This document shows positions 33,224-42,085 of a stretch of 64,000 bases of DNA, piece by piece. The stretch comes from Pseudomonas monsensis. GTDB lineage: Bacteria; Pseudomonadota; Gammaproteobacteria; Pseudomonadales; Pseudomonadaceae. The notes beneath the pieces are model-generated. The model had not been told where the DNA came from. It was given only the letters and a program-made list of their open reading frames with translations, and did not search any database. The stretch covers positions 6,002,001 through 6,066,000 of the forward strand of contig NZ_CP077087.1 of the NCBI RefSeq assembly GCF_014268495.2, read 5' to 3'. The position numbers and the translations under genes are program-made. Each line of letters opens with the position of its first letter. The stretch's first letter is position 1.

Positions 33224-34111
33224 ATGCAAGCCGCCAACCCGCGTCGCGGGTACATTCTGGGCCTCAGTGCCTACATCATCTGGGGCCTGTTCCCGATCTA
33301 TTTCAAAGCCATCGCCGAAGTCCCGGCGGTCGAAATCATCATTCACCGGGTGCTGTGGTCGGCGCTGTTCGGCGCCTTGTTGCTGATGGTGTGGAAGCAT
33401 CCCGGCTGGTTGCGCGAGTTGCTGGACAACCCCAAGCGTCTGGCGATCCTGGCCCTGAGCGGCACGCTGATCGCGGCCAACTGGCTGACTTACGTGTGGT
33501 CGGTGAACAACGGCCGCATGCTGGAAGCGAGCCTCGGTTACTACATCAACCCACTGGTCAACGTGCTGCTGGGGATGCTGATTCTCGGCGAACGCCTGCG
33601 GCGCATGCAGTGGATCGCCGTCGGCCTGGCAGCGGTCGGCGTGGCGCAGCAGGTGTGGCAGGTCGGCAGCTTGCCGTGGGTGTCGCTGGTGCTGGCGCTG
33701 ACCTTCGGTTTCTACGGGTTGATCCGCAAGCAGGCGCCGGTCAAGGCGCTGCCGGGGCTGGTGGTGGAAACCTGGATGCTGGTGCCCATCGCCGTGGCCT
33801 GGCTGTTGTTCAACCAGACCGCGAGCAGCGCGCAACCCGAGTTCTGGACCACCTCGGCCGCTTGGTGGCTGGTCGCCGCCGGGCCGGTCACGCTGGTACC
33901 ACTGGTGTGCTTCAACGCCGCCACCCGCCATTTGCCCTACACCACCATCGGCTTCCTGCAATACCTGGCGCCAACCCTGGTGCTGCTGCAAGCGGTATTG
34001 CTGTTCGGCGAGCACTTGTCGTCGAGCACTCTGGTCGCGTTCATCTTTATCTGGGCGGGGCTGGCCGTTTACAGCGTCGACGCCGTGATCAGTTTGCGTC
34101 GACGCAGTTGA
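33224..34111 (+). CDS. rarD: RarD, EamA-family inner membrane transporter
   Basis: This is a 295-residue protein with about ten membrane helices in two EamA repeats. The start RRGYILGLSAYIIWGLFPIY is the RarD signature. RarD proteins are DMT-superfamily permeases linked to chloramphenicol resistance; the natural substrate is unknown. AAGGA lies 7 nt before the ATG. Confidence 0.92.
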   Translation: MQAANPRRGYILGLSAYIIWGLFPIYFKAIAEVPAVEIIIHRVLWSALFGALLLMVWKHPGWLRELLDNPKRLAILALSGTLIAANWLTYVWSVNNGRMLEASLGYYINPLVNVLLGMLILGERLRRMQWIAVGLAAVGVAQQVWQVGSLPWVSLVLALTFGFYGLIRKQAPVKALPGLVVETWMLVPIAVAWLLFNQTASSAQPEFWTTSAAWWLVAAGPVTLVPLVCFNAATRHLPYTTIGFLQYLAPTLVLLQAVLLFGEHLSSSTLVAFIFIWAGLAVYSVDAVISLRRRS

Positions 34112-34132
34112 TCAAAAAACGCACAAAGCTTT

Positions 34133-34157
34133 GCAGGCCACGGTTATCGTGGCCTGC
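34133..34157 (+). terminator. Perfect 10-bp hairpin after rarD
   Basis: GCAGGCCACG and CGTGGCCTGC pair perfectly with a 5-nt loop, 21 nt after the rarD stop. The following AACATTCC is a poor T-tract, so it may be a Rho-assisted end or a stabilising structure. Confidence 0.5.
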
Positions 34158-34174
34158 AACATTCCTTCCCAAGG

Positions 34175-34296
34175 TTATCCACAGCGTGATCCCCGCCGAT
34201 TGTGCGCAAGTCACTGAATGCTGGCGGTTTTTTGATCAGTTCTTCGCAAGCCCCGGCCGGCCTGGCGCTGCGCCCGGTCTCTACAGGTTATCCACA
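34175..34296 (+). other. Pair of exact DnaA boxes
   Basis: TTATCCACA occurs at 34175-34183 and again at 34288-34296, same orientation, 113 bp apart, in the 223-bp gap between the convergent rarD and ACT-protein genes. This is the strong R1-type DnaA box. Three further exact copies in the window (5748, 32297, 53307) lie inside genes. Confidence 0.5.
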
Positions 34297-34334
34297 GGCA
34301 GGTGCACGTTAAAACTGGATAACCCGAATACGCC

Positions 34335-34853
34335 TTAAACGTCGGTGCGTAACACCAGTTCGACCATCAGATCATCGGCCAGGGTTTCCAGACGCGATTG
34401 CAGCACGTCCAGGGACAAGGTCAGCGGCACCGCCAGAATCGCCTCGGCGTGGAACAGCGGTTCGCTGCTCATCGGTGCCGGGCGCACTTCGGTCACCAAA
34501 CGTTCAAGGTTGACGCCCTGCTCGCTCAGCAGCCGGGTGATGTCACGCACGATCCCGGGGCGATCATTGCCTACCAGCTCCATGGCGATCGGTTTCCAGG
34601 TGCAGGATTGCTCGATGCCGCTTTCGGCAATCAGCACGCGAATGCCCTGCGCCGACAGTGCTTGTAGGGAATCGACTAATTCGTCGTAAGCCTCCGCCGG
34701 CACGCCCACCCGCAAAATCCCGGCGAACTGCCCGGCCATGCGTGACATGCGGCTTTCCAGCCAGTTACCACCGTGCTCGGCGATGCATTGGGCGATGCGC
34801 TCGACCTGCCCGGGCTTGTCCGGGGCGAAAACAGTGAGTACGAGATGGTCCAT
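34335..34853 (-). CDS. GcvR-like ACT-domain protein
   Basis: This is a 172-residue protein with two ACT domains (about 3-75 and 88-165), like GcvR, the accessory repressor that senses glycine and antagonises GcvA. Typical features are VLTVFAPDKPGQVERIA and VGNDRPGIVRDITRLL. It is convergent with rarD and divergent from glcB. A regulatory link with glyoxylate use by the adjacent malate synthase is plausible but unproven. Confidence 0.85.
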   Translation of the reverse strand: MDHLVLTVFAPDKPGQVERIAQCIAEHGGNWLESRMSRMAGQFAGILRVGVPAEAYDELVDSLQALSAQGIRVLIAESGIEQSCTWKPIAMELVGNDRPGIVRDITRLLSEQGVNLERLVTEVRPAPMSSEPLFHAEAILAVPLTLSLDVLQSRLETLADDLMVELVLRTDV

Positions 34854-35350
34854 GGCGCAGCCCTCTTGTCATGACTTTTGTTATAGAAAGGCAAGTATAG
34901 GCAAGGGGCCCAAATCGGCTTGCAGTGCGGTGTACTTGTGGCAAGGGTGCGTGCCAAGCGGTGCCCTGGCAGGCGAACCGTATTTATGTGTACAACTTTT
35001 GATATTTAACTGGAACAATCCAATGGTTTTTTGAGAACATCCCGTTCCGCGATGTGACCGCAATGCGACATGAGGTCGCAGAACGACGTTATTAGTCTGA
35101 TTTTCACAAGCGCAACTCATCATGTAGTATGCCGCAGCGCGCACTACATAACGCTGGACCGATGTCTGCCCAAGGCACGTTCGCAACCTTGAAAGCCCCG
35201 TCAGCAAGGCCCCAAGCCGTTGATTGGTCCCAGCCCAGCCGCCAGCAATGGCATGTACTGGTCGGAAGGTTTGTGGTTTAAATGGCCAGAGGCTTCATTG
35301 TTAAATTGAAGAGCTGAAAAGCGAAATAGCTGAGCAGAGTGAGGCAAGCA
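34854..35350 (+). promoter_or_regulatory. Long divergent leader upstream of glcB, no gene recognised
   Basis: There are 497 bp between the ACT-protein start and glcB. No credible ORF or tRNA was found. The region is less GC-rich than its neighbours around 34990-35040 and 35265-35330, and contains a small inverted repeat (GCGAC-ATGAG-GTCGC, near 35064-35078). It must hold both divergent promoters. The length allows a long glcB 5'-UTR or an unannotated small RNA, but nothing specific is recognised. Confidence 0.35.
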
Positions 35351-37528
35351 ATGACTGAACACGTTCAAGTCGGTGGCCTGCAGGTCGCCAAAGTCCTGTT
35401 CGACTTCGTGAACAACGAAGCCATTCCCGGTACCGGCCTCACCGCCGAACAATTCTGGGAAGGTGCCGACAAGGTCATTCACGACCTGGCACCGAAGAAC
35501 AAAGCCCTACTCGCCAAACGCGATGACTTCCAGGCTCGCATTGATGCCTGGCATCAGGAACGTGCCGGCAAAGCGCACGACGCTGTAGCCTACAAAGCCT
35601 TCCTGCAAGAAATCGGTTATCTGCTGCCAGAAGCGGCTGATTTCCAGGCAACGACGCAAAATGTCGACGATGAAATCGCCCGTACTGCCGGTCCGCAACT
35701 CGTGGTGCCGGTGATGAATGCCCGCTTCGCTCTCAATGCCTCGAACGCCCGCTGGGGCTCGTTGTACGACGCCCTCTACGGCACCGACGCGATCAGCGAA
35801 GACGGTGGCGCGGAAAAAGGCAAAGGCTACAACAAGGTGCGTGGCGACAAAGTCATCGCCTTCGCCCGTGCCTTCCTCGACGAAGCCGCGCCACTGGCTG
35901 CCGGCTCCCACGTCGACTCCACCGGTTACAAGATCGTTGACGGCAAACTGCTGGTCTCCCTCAAGGGCGGCAGCAACACCGGCCTGCGTAACGATGCTCA
36001 GCTGATCGGCTTCCAGGGCGACACCAACGCGCCCATCGCGATCCTGCTGAAACACAACGGTCTGCACTTCGAAATCCAGATCGACGCCAGCACCCCGGTC
36101 GGCCAGACCGACGCTGCCGGCGTCAAAGACGTCCTGATGGAAGCGGCACTGACCACCATCATGGACTGCGAAGACTCCGTGGCCGCCGTCGATGCCGACG
36201 ACAAAGTGGTGATCTACCGCAACTGGCTCGGCCTGATGAAGGGCGACCTGTCCGAAGAAGTCGCCAAGGGCGGCCAGACCTTCACCCGCACCATGAACCC
36301 GGATCGCAGCTACACCACGCCGAATGGCGGTGAAGTGACCCTGCACGGCCGTTCGTTGTTGTTCGTGCGTAACGTTGGCCACTTGATGACCATCGACGCG
36401 ATCCTCGACAAACACGGCAACGAAGTGCCGGAAGGCATCCTTGACGGTCTGGTCACTTGCCTCGCGGCGATGCACAACCTCAACGGCAATACCTCGCGCA
36501 AGAACACTCGAACCGGTTCCATTTACATCGTGAAACCGAAGATGCACGGCCCGGAAGAAGCGGCGTTCACCAACGAGCTGTTCGGTCGCATCGAAGACGT
36601 GCTGGGGCTGAAACGCAATACGCTGAAAGTCGGGATCATGGACGAGGAGCGCCGCACCACGGTCAACCTCAAGGCCTGCATCAAGGCCGCCAGCGAGCGC
36701 GTGGTGTTCATCAACACCGGTTTCCTCGACCGCACCGGCGACGAAATCCACACCTCGATGGAAGCCGGCCCGATGGTGCGCAAGGCCGACATGAAGGCCG
36801 AGAAGTGGATCGGCGCCTACGAAAACTGGAACGTCGATATCGGTCTGAGCACTGGCCTGCAAGGTCGCGCGCAAATCGGTAAAGGCATGTGGGCGATGCC
36901 TGACCTGATGGCCGCGATGCTCGAGCAGAAAATCGCGCACCCGCTGGCCGGTGCCAACACCGCCTGGGTTCCGTCGCCAACGGCTGCTGCGCTGCATGCG
37001 CTGCACTACCACAAGGTCGACGTGTTCGCCCGTCAGGCCGAACTGGCCAAACGTGCCCGCGCCTCGGTGGACGACATCCTGACCATTCCGCTGGCGGTCA
37101 ACCCGAGCTGGACGCCGGAGCAAATCAAGAACGAACTGGACAATAACGCCCAGGGCATTCTCGGTTACGTGGTGCGCTGGATCGACCAGGGCGTCGGTTG
37201 CTCGAAAGTGCCGGACATCAATGACGTCGGCCTGATGGAAGACCGTGCCACGCTGCGTATTTCCAGTCAGCACATCGCCAACTGGCTGCGCCACGGTATC
37301 GTCACCGAAGCGCAAGTGATGGAAAGCCTCAAGCGCATGGCGCCGGTGGTCGACCGTCAGAACGCCAACGACCCGCTGTACCGTCCGCTGGCGCCGGACT
37401 TCGACAGCAACATCGCCTTCCAGGCGGCGGTCGAACTGGTGATCGAAGGCACCAAGCAGCCCAACGGCTATACCGAGCCGGTGCTGCACCGTCGTCGTCG
37501 CGAGTTCAAGGCTGCCAATGGCCTGTAA
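35351..37528 (+). CDS. glcB: GlcB, malate synthase G
   Basis: This is a 725-residue single-chain malate synthase, the usual length of isoform G. It condenses glyoxylate and acetyl-CoA to malate in the glyoxylate bypass. Conserved blocks include TTIMDCEDSVAAVDADDKV and GIMDEERRTTVNLKACI. ATG 35351 was preferred over an in-frame start 12 nt upstream because GAGG lies 8 nt before it and MTEHVQVGGLQVAKVL is the standard start. A strong terminator follows. Confidence 0.96.
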   Translation: MTEHVQVGGLQVAKVLFDFVNNEAIPGTGLTAEQFWEGADKVIHDLAPKNKALLAKRDDFQARIDAWHQERAGKAHDAVAYKAFLQEIGYLLPEAADFQATTQNVDDEIARTAGPQLVVPVMNARFALNASNARWGSLYDALYGTDAISEDGGAEKGKGYNKVRGDKVIAFARAFLDEAAPLAAGSHVDSTGYKIVDGKLLVSLKGGSNTGLRNDAQLIGFQGDTNAPIAILLKHNGLHFEIQIDASTPVGQTDAAGVKDVLMEAALTTIMDCEDSVAAVDADDKVVIYRNWLGLMKGDLSEEVAKGGQTFTRTMNPDRSYTTPNGGEVTLHGRSLLFVRNVGHLMTIDAILDKHGNEVPEGILDGLVTCLAAMHNLNGNTSRKNTRTGSIYIVKPKMHGPEEAAFTNELFGRIEDVLGLKRNTLKVGIMDEERRTTVNLKACIKAASERVVFINTGFLDRTGDEIHTSMEAGPMVRKADMKAEKWIGAYENWNVDIGLSTGLQGRAQIGKGMWAMPDLMAAMLEQKIAHPLAGANTAWVPSPTAAALHALHYHKVDVFARQAELAKRARASVDDILTIPLAVNPSWTPEQIKNELDNNAQGILGYVVRWIDQGVGCSKVPDINDVGLMEDRATLRISSQHIANWLRHGIVTEAQVMESLKRMAPVVDRQNANDPLYRPLAPDFDSNIAFQAAVELVIEGTKQPNGYTEPVLHRRRREFKAANGL

Positions 37529-37543
37529 ATTTGCGTAGATGTG

Positions 37544-37576
37544 AAAAAGCCCTGGTCGAGAGATCAGGGCTTTTTT
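37544..37576 (+). terminator. glcB terminator
   Basis: The stem CCCTGGTC/GATCAGGG has a GAGA tetraloop, is extended by an A-tract/T-tract pairing, and ends in TTTTTTGTTT. It begins 15 nt after the glcB stop. Confidence 0.93.
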
Positions 37577-37620
37577 GTTTGTGCGGTGGATTGGATTTTT
37601 GTGGTGGGCTTGAGAACCAT

Positions 37621-37928
37621 CCCCCTCACCCCAGCCCTCTCCCCCAGGGGGGAGAGGGGGAAAGGGAGCGGATTTATAGGCTTTTCAAAATCTGAGCTCG
37701 GCTCAGGAATTGCCAAGGGTAGAGGGGAAAGGGAGCCGATCTCTGTGCTTTTCAAAATCTGAGCTCGGCTCAGGAGTTGCCAAGGGTAGAAGGGAAAGGG
37801 AGCCGATCTTTGTGCTTTCAAAACCGGAGTTCGACTCGGGAATCTCAGGTCGGTGTACCTCAAACATTCACCGCGGTCAGTCCCCTCTCCCTCCGGGAGA
37901 GGGCTAGGGTGAGGGTGAGGGTGAGGGG
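37621..37928. repeat. MITE-like element, copy 1, with internal 67-bp tandem array
   Basis: The ends are inverted copies of the CCCTCACCCYRGCCCTCTCC terminal repeat, each with an inner hairpin. The centre is a tandem array: unit 1 at 37661-37727, unit 2 at 37728-37794, and a more diverged third unit from 37795 to about 37861. Units 1 and 2 differ at only a handful of positions. The other three copies in the window lack the array. Confidence 0.85.
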
Positions 37929-37931
37929 CTC

Positions 37932-38378
37932 TTAGGGTTCAATCCCCAATTCATGTTTCACCAACGCCAACAACTGGCCCGTATCAATCGGCTTGAGCAA
38001 AAAATCCACCACGCTCAAATGCATCGCCGCAATCGCGTCTTTCACATCGGCATCGCCGGACACGATGATGATCGGCATCGCCGCCCTTACCGACTCTCGC
38101 ACCTGACGGACCAGCTCAAGCCCACCGACATGGCCCATGCGCAGATCGGTAATCACCAGCCCGATCGAAGGTTTTTCCTCGAGCATCTTCAGCGCCGTCT
38201 CGCCACTGGCGGCGGTCATGCAACGAATGCCATCCAACGCGAGAATCTCCGACAACAGCTCCCGGGCGTCCTTGTCGTCATCGACGATCAGCACACGCTG
38301 CGGTGGCAAGTCAGGCTCGAGCATGACTGCACTGAGCGCTTCTCGCTCGGCATCGCTCAAAATATCGTGGTCGGACAT
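37932..38378 (-). CDS. Stand-alone response regulator receiver
   Basis: This is a 148-residue receiver with no output domain. The phospho-acceptor is Asp78 in VITDLRMG, with the acidic pocket VDDDKD and the conserved lysine in LLKPID. It is a CheY-like phospho-relay or anti-adaptor type protein. It is divergent from the CNB-CBS-DUF294 gene across 253 bp, and no histidine kinase is adjacent. The MITE-like element ends 4 nt after its stop. Confidence 0.88.
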   Translation of the reverse strand: MSDHDILSDAEREALSAVMLEPDLPPQRVLIVDDDKDARELLSEILALDGIRCMTAASGETALKMLEEKPSIGLVITDLRMGHVGGLELVRQVRESVRAAMPIIIVSGDADVKDAIAAMHLSVVDFLLKPIDTGQLLALVKHELGIEP

Positions 38379-38631
38379 AGCGTTCTCTACGTGTTCAAAT
38401 CAATCACCTGGCACAGTCGTCAGACATCGCTAAGCAGAGCTTCAATGTGCACTTCGTCGGATTTTTTTCCAAGAGGCCGGCGGGCGAATTTCCGACTGTT
38501 TTTGTAGGGCACTTCCCAAATGTGCCCAACGGCAGCTCAAACCTAGACTTACGTCCAATGGGCACCCCGTTCGCAGGGGCCGACCATGACGGCAACGATC
38601 CGACAACAACAATTCAAAAAAGACTGCGGTA

Positions 38632-40572
38632 ATGGTTATGAGTAAAGCGGACGCCTTCACCCAGGCAGGGAAAACCGCGGTGTTGCAGAACATTCAGGGA
38701 ACCCTGCAATTCCTCCAGCGCTTCCCGCCCTTCAATCAGATGGAACATGCCCACCTGGCTTATCTGGTGGAGCAATGTCAGCTGCGTTTCTACGCTCAGG
38801 GCGAGAGCATCATCAAGCCCGCCGACGGGCCGGTCGAATATTTCTACATCGTCAAACAGGGCCGTGTGGTCGGCGAGCGTCAGCACATCACCAAGCCCGG
38901 CACCGAAACCACTTTCGAGATCACCACCGGGGAATGCTTCCCGCTGGCCGCACTGATAGGCGAACGGGCGACCCGCACGGCGCACCTGGCGAGCGAAGAC
39001 ACCTTCTGCCTGCAATTGAACAAACCGGCATTCATCAAACTGTTCGCGCTCTCCAACACCTTCCGCGATTTCGCCTTGCGCGGGGTCAGCAGCCTGCTCG
39101 ATCAGGTCAACCAGCAAGTCCAGCAGAAAGCCGTGGAAACCCTCGGCACCCAGTATTCGCTGAACACCCGCCTCGGCGAGCTGGCCATGCGTCATCCGGT
39201 GACCTGCAGTCCCGACACGCCGCTGCGTGAAGCGGTCAAGCTGATGCACGACCAGCAGGTCGGCAGCATCGTCGCGGTGGATGAACACAAGGCGCCGCTG
39301 GGGATCTTCACCCTGCGCGATCTGCGCCATGTGGTGGCTGAAGGGATTGGCGATTTCAGCGAAGCGCTCGCGCGGCACATGACCCCGTCGCCGTTCTATC
39401 TGTCGCCGGATCACAGCGCCTTCGACGCGGCGATTGCCATGACCGAGCGGCACATCGCCCACGTTTGCCTGGTCAAGGATCAGCGCCTGTGCGGCGTAGT
39501 CTCCGAGCGCGATCTATTCTCGCTGCAACGGGTTGACCTGGTGCACCTGGCCCGGACCATCCGCAGCGCCCAGCGCGTCGAACAACTGATAACCCTGCGC
39601 GGCGAGATCGGCCAACTGGTCGAGCGCATGCTTGCCCACGGCGCGTCTTCGACGCAGATCACCCACATCATTACCCTGCTCAACGACCACACCGTGTGCC
39701 GGGTGATCGAGTTGACCCTCGCGGAAAAAGGCGACCCTGGCGTGCCGTTCAGCTGGCTGTGTTTCGGCAGCGAAGGCCGCCGCGAGCAGACGCTGCACAC
39801 CGATCAGGACAACGGCATTCTGTTCGACGCCCGCGATGCGGCGGATGCGGCGCAGATTCGCGGCAAGTTGCTGCCGATTGCCCAGCAGATCAATCAAAGC
39901 CTGGCGCAGTGTGGCTTCACTCTGTGCAAGGGCAACATCATGGCCGGCAACCCCGAACTGTGTCTGTCGCGGGCGGAATGGGCGCGGCGTTTTGCAGCGT
40001 TCATCCGCGAGGCCACGCCGGAGAACCTGCTGGGTTCGAGCATCTACTTCGACTTGCGGGTGGTCTGGGGCGATGAAAAAAGCTGCGAGCAGTTGCGCCG
40101 CGGCATTCTCGAGCAGGTCGGCGATAACCGTTTGTTCCAGCGCATGCTGGCCGAGAACGCCCTGCGCAATCGCCCGCCGGTGGGACGTTTCCGCGAGTTT
40201 GTGCTGGCACGCAAGAACGGTGAAAAAGCCACGCTGGACCTGAAGATCCAGGGCCTGACGCCGTTTGTCGATGGTGCTCGACTGTTGGCGCTGGCCAACG
40301 GCATCGACACCAACAACACCCTCGAACGTTTTCGCCAACTGGTGGATAAGCACGTCATCGAACCGCTGGATGGCGCGGCGTATGAAGAGGCCTATCACTT
40401 CATCCAGCAGACGCGCATGCAACAGCATCAGATCCAGACCCGGGAGAATCTGCCGTATTCCAACCGCGTCGATCCCGACAGCCTCAATCATCTGGACCGG
40501 CGCATCCTGCGTGAATCCCTGCGCCAGGCGCAACGCCTGCAAAGCAGCCTGGCCTTGCGGTATCAGCTATGA
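38632..40572 (+). CDS. CNB-CBS-DUF294 nucleotidyltransferase-like signalling protein
   Basis: This 646-residue protein has a cyclic-nucleotide-binding-like domain (about 25-150), two CBS domains (about 180-300) and a DUF294 nucleotidyltransferase domain (about 330-480; FGSEGRREQTLHTDQDNGIL carries a GS...D-x-D core) with a helical C-terminal domain. It resembles GlnD-type or CAP/CBS/NTase sensors thought to gauge adenylate status. The start is ATG 38632 or ATG 38638; neither has a strong ribosome site. Its stop overlaps the exonuclease start by 4 nt, so the two act together. Confidence 0.85.
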   Translation: MVMSKADAFTQAGKTAVLQNIQGTLQFLQRFPPFNQMEHAHLAYLVEQCQLRFYAQGESIIKPADGPVEYFYIVKQGRVVGERQHITKPGTETTFEITTGECFPLAALIGERATRTAHLASEDTFCLQLNKPAFIKLFALSNTFRDFALRGVSSLLDQVNQQVQQKAVETLGTQYSLNTRLGELAMRHPVTCSPDTPLREAVKLMHDQQVGSIVAVDEHKAPLGIFTLRDLRHVVAEGIGDFSEALARHMTPSPFYLSPDHSAFDAAIAMTERHIAHVCLVKDQRLCGVVSERDLFSLQRVDLVHLARTIRSAQRVEQLITLRGEIGQLVERMLAHGASSTQITHIITLLNDHTVCRVIELTLAEKGDPGVPFSWLCFGSEGRREQTLHTDQDNGILFDARDAADAAQIRGKLLPIAQQINQSLAQCGFTLCKGNIMAGNPELCLSRAEWARRFAAFIREATPENLLGSSIYFDLRVVWGDEKSCEQLRRGILEQVGDNRLFQRMLAENALRNRPPVGRFREFVLARKNGEKATLDLKIQGLTPFVDGARLLALANGIDTNNTLERFRQLVDKHVIEPLDGAAYEEAYHFIQQTRMQQHQIQTRENLPYSNRVDPDSLNHLDRRILRESLRQAQRLQSSLALRYQL

Positions 40573-41276
40573 GCCTGTTCTCGTGGCTGCGTCCAGCCGG
40601 CCCTGCCCTGACGACGGATGTGCAGCAACGCCTGGCGCAGTTGCCGACGATCGGCGAACTGAGCGAATGCAGCCTGCGCGAACAGCGCTGGGTGGTGCTC
40701 GACCTGGAGACCACCGGGCTGAACCTGAACAAGGACCGCGTCTTGTCGATCGGTGCGGTGGTGATCGAGGACGGCGCGATCGACTTCAGCCAACAGTTCG
40801 AACGCACGTTGCAATGCCGGGAGCTGAAGCTCAGCCCCAGTGTGTTGATTCATGGTCTGGGGCCGAATGCGATTGCGGCGGGCAGCGATCCCGCCGAGGC
40901 GTTGCTGGAATTCATGGCGTTTGTCGGCGACAGCCCGGTGCTGGCGTTTCACGCGCCGTTCGATCAGCACATGCTCGGGCGCGCGTTGAAGGAACACTTG
41001 GGCTACAAGCTGCAGAACGTGTTTCTGGATGTAGCCGACATGGCGCCGCTGCTGTGCCCGCAGGCGAACATCCGCGAAGCCGGACTGGATGAGTGGATCG
41101 AGTGGTTCAGGCTCGAAGTGTTCGAGCGGCACAACGCGAGTGCCGATGCGTTGGCGACGGCGGAACTGGCGTTGATTCTGTTCAGCCGGGCGCGCCAGCA
41201 ACAGATTCACAGTCCGTTGAATTTGCAGCAGCGGCTGAGCCAGTGGAAGCGGCGGCAACAGGCGCCGTCTTTTTAA
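40569..41276 (+). CDS. DnaQ-like 3'-5' exonuclease (DEDDh)
   Basis: This is a 235-residue exonuclease-fold protein. The ExoI motif is VVLDLETTGLN, ExoII lies in AFHAPFDQHML, and ExoIII is RHNASADALATAELAL with the DEDDh histidine. It is coupled by ATGA to the CNB-CBS-DUF294 gene. This gene pair is conserved in gamma-proteobacteria, often near acetate-use genes. The nucleic acid substrate is unknown. Confidence 0.88.
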   Translation: MSLFSWLRPAGPALTTDVQQRLAQLPTIGELSECSLREQRWVVLDLETTGLNLNKDRVLSIGAVVIEDGAIDFSQQFERTLQCRELKLSPSVLIHGLGPNAIAAGSDPAEALLEFMAFVGDSPVLAFHAPFDQHMLGRALKEHLGYKLQNVFLDVADMAPLLCPQANIREAGLDEWIEWFRLEVFERHNASADALATAELALILFSRARQQQIHSPLNLQQRLSQWKRRQQAPSF

Positions 41277-41282
41277 CAACAT

Positions 41283-41458
41283 CCTCACCCCAGCCCTCTC
41301 CCGGAGGGAGAGGGAGCCGACCGTGGTGTCTGCAGCCTTGCATCGACCTGAAAGACCGAGTCGATTGTGGATTCACCGCAACGCGCTCAGGTCGGTAGAC
41401 CTCCAGAATATCCCTCGATCAGTCCCCTCTCTCGCCGGGAGAGGGCCAGGGTGAGGGT
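41283..41458. repeat. MITE-like element, copy 2
   Basis: This 176-bp element has terminal inverted repeats (CCTCACCCCAGCCCTCTCCC at the left, its near-complement at the right) and the shared interior blocks GACCGTGGTGT, TCGACCTGAAA and GTGGATTCAC. It lies just after the exonuclease gene. Confidence 0.88.
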
Positions 41459-41522
41459 CTGCCTTTTAAACACCCACCTGACCAGTGGCCAATTGCTAAC
41501 CATTCCCACCTCTGCCAGAATC

Positions 41523-41541
41523 GCGAACAATTCTCGTTGGT
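41523..41541 (+). promoter_or_regulatory. Candidate Fur box upstream of the ECF sigma gene
   Basis: GCGAACAATTCTCGTTGGT matches about 12 of 19 positions of a Pseudomonas-type Fur box (GCAAATGATTCTCATTTGC). Its position fits iron repression of a FecI-type sigma factor. It also argues that translation begins downstream of TTG 41537. Confidence 0.45.
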
Positions 41542-41566
41542 TAATATTTCCCAATCGGTGCGTCTG

Positions 41567-42085
41567 GTGTCGTCAGTCCCAAGCCCTCACAGTGAACTCG
41601 TCGGTGCGATGTATCGCGACCATCGCGGTTGGCTGCTGGCATGGTTGCGGCGCAATGTGGCCTGTCCGCAGCGTGCCGAAGACCTGAGCCAGGACACCTT
41701 CGTGCGCCTGCTCGGTCGCGACGGGCTGCTGACGCCCCGCGAACCCCGGGCGTTTCTGCTGGCTATCGCCAAAGGGCTGTTGTTCGACTACTTCCGTCGC
41801 GCCGCACTGGAACAGGCCTACCTCACCGAACTGATGCTGATCCCCGAAGGCGAACAACCTTCGGTGGAAGAACAGCAACTGATCCTCGAAGACCTCAAGA
41901 CCATCGACCGCCTGCTCGGCACCTTGTCGACCAAGGCGCGCGCCGCTTTCCTGTATAACCGCCTCGACGGCCTCAGCCATGCCGAGATCGCCGACAAGCT
42001 GGGCGTCTCGGTGCCGCGCGTGCGGCAGTATCTGGCTCAAGGCATTCGTCAGTGTTACATCGCCCTGTACGGTGAGCCGACATGA
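41567..42085 (+). CDS. fiuI: FecI-type ECF sigma factor (FiuI-like)
   Basis: This ECF sigma factor has region 2 (ELVGAMYRDHRGWLLAWLRR, ...RAEDLSQDTFVRLL) and region 4 (LSTKARAAFLYNRLDGLSHA, then EIADKLGVSVPRVRQYLA). The frame is open from TTG 41537; GTG 41567 (172 residues) was chosen because the earlier codon overlaps the putative Fur box, but ATG 41609 is also possible. It pairs with a FecR-type regulator (4-nt overlap) and a TonB receptor. Synteny with PAO1 between glcB and the GST gene points to fiuIRA. Confidence 0.82.
   Translation: MSSVPSPHSELVGAMYRDHRGWLLAWLRRNVACPQRAEDLSQDTFVRLLGRDGLLTPREPRAFLLAIAKGLLFDYFRRAALEQAYLTELMLIPEGEQPSVEEQQLILEDLKTIDRLLGTLSTKARAAFLYNRLDGLSHAEIADKLGVSVPRVRQYLAQGIRQCYIALYGEPT

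Noticed and set aside
37661..37861. Tandem repeats considered as a CRISPR array
   Set aside because: Units are contiguous with no unique spacers, are 67 bp long, and no cas genes are present.
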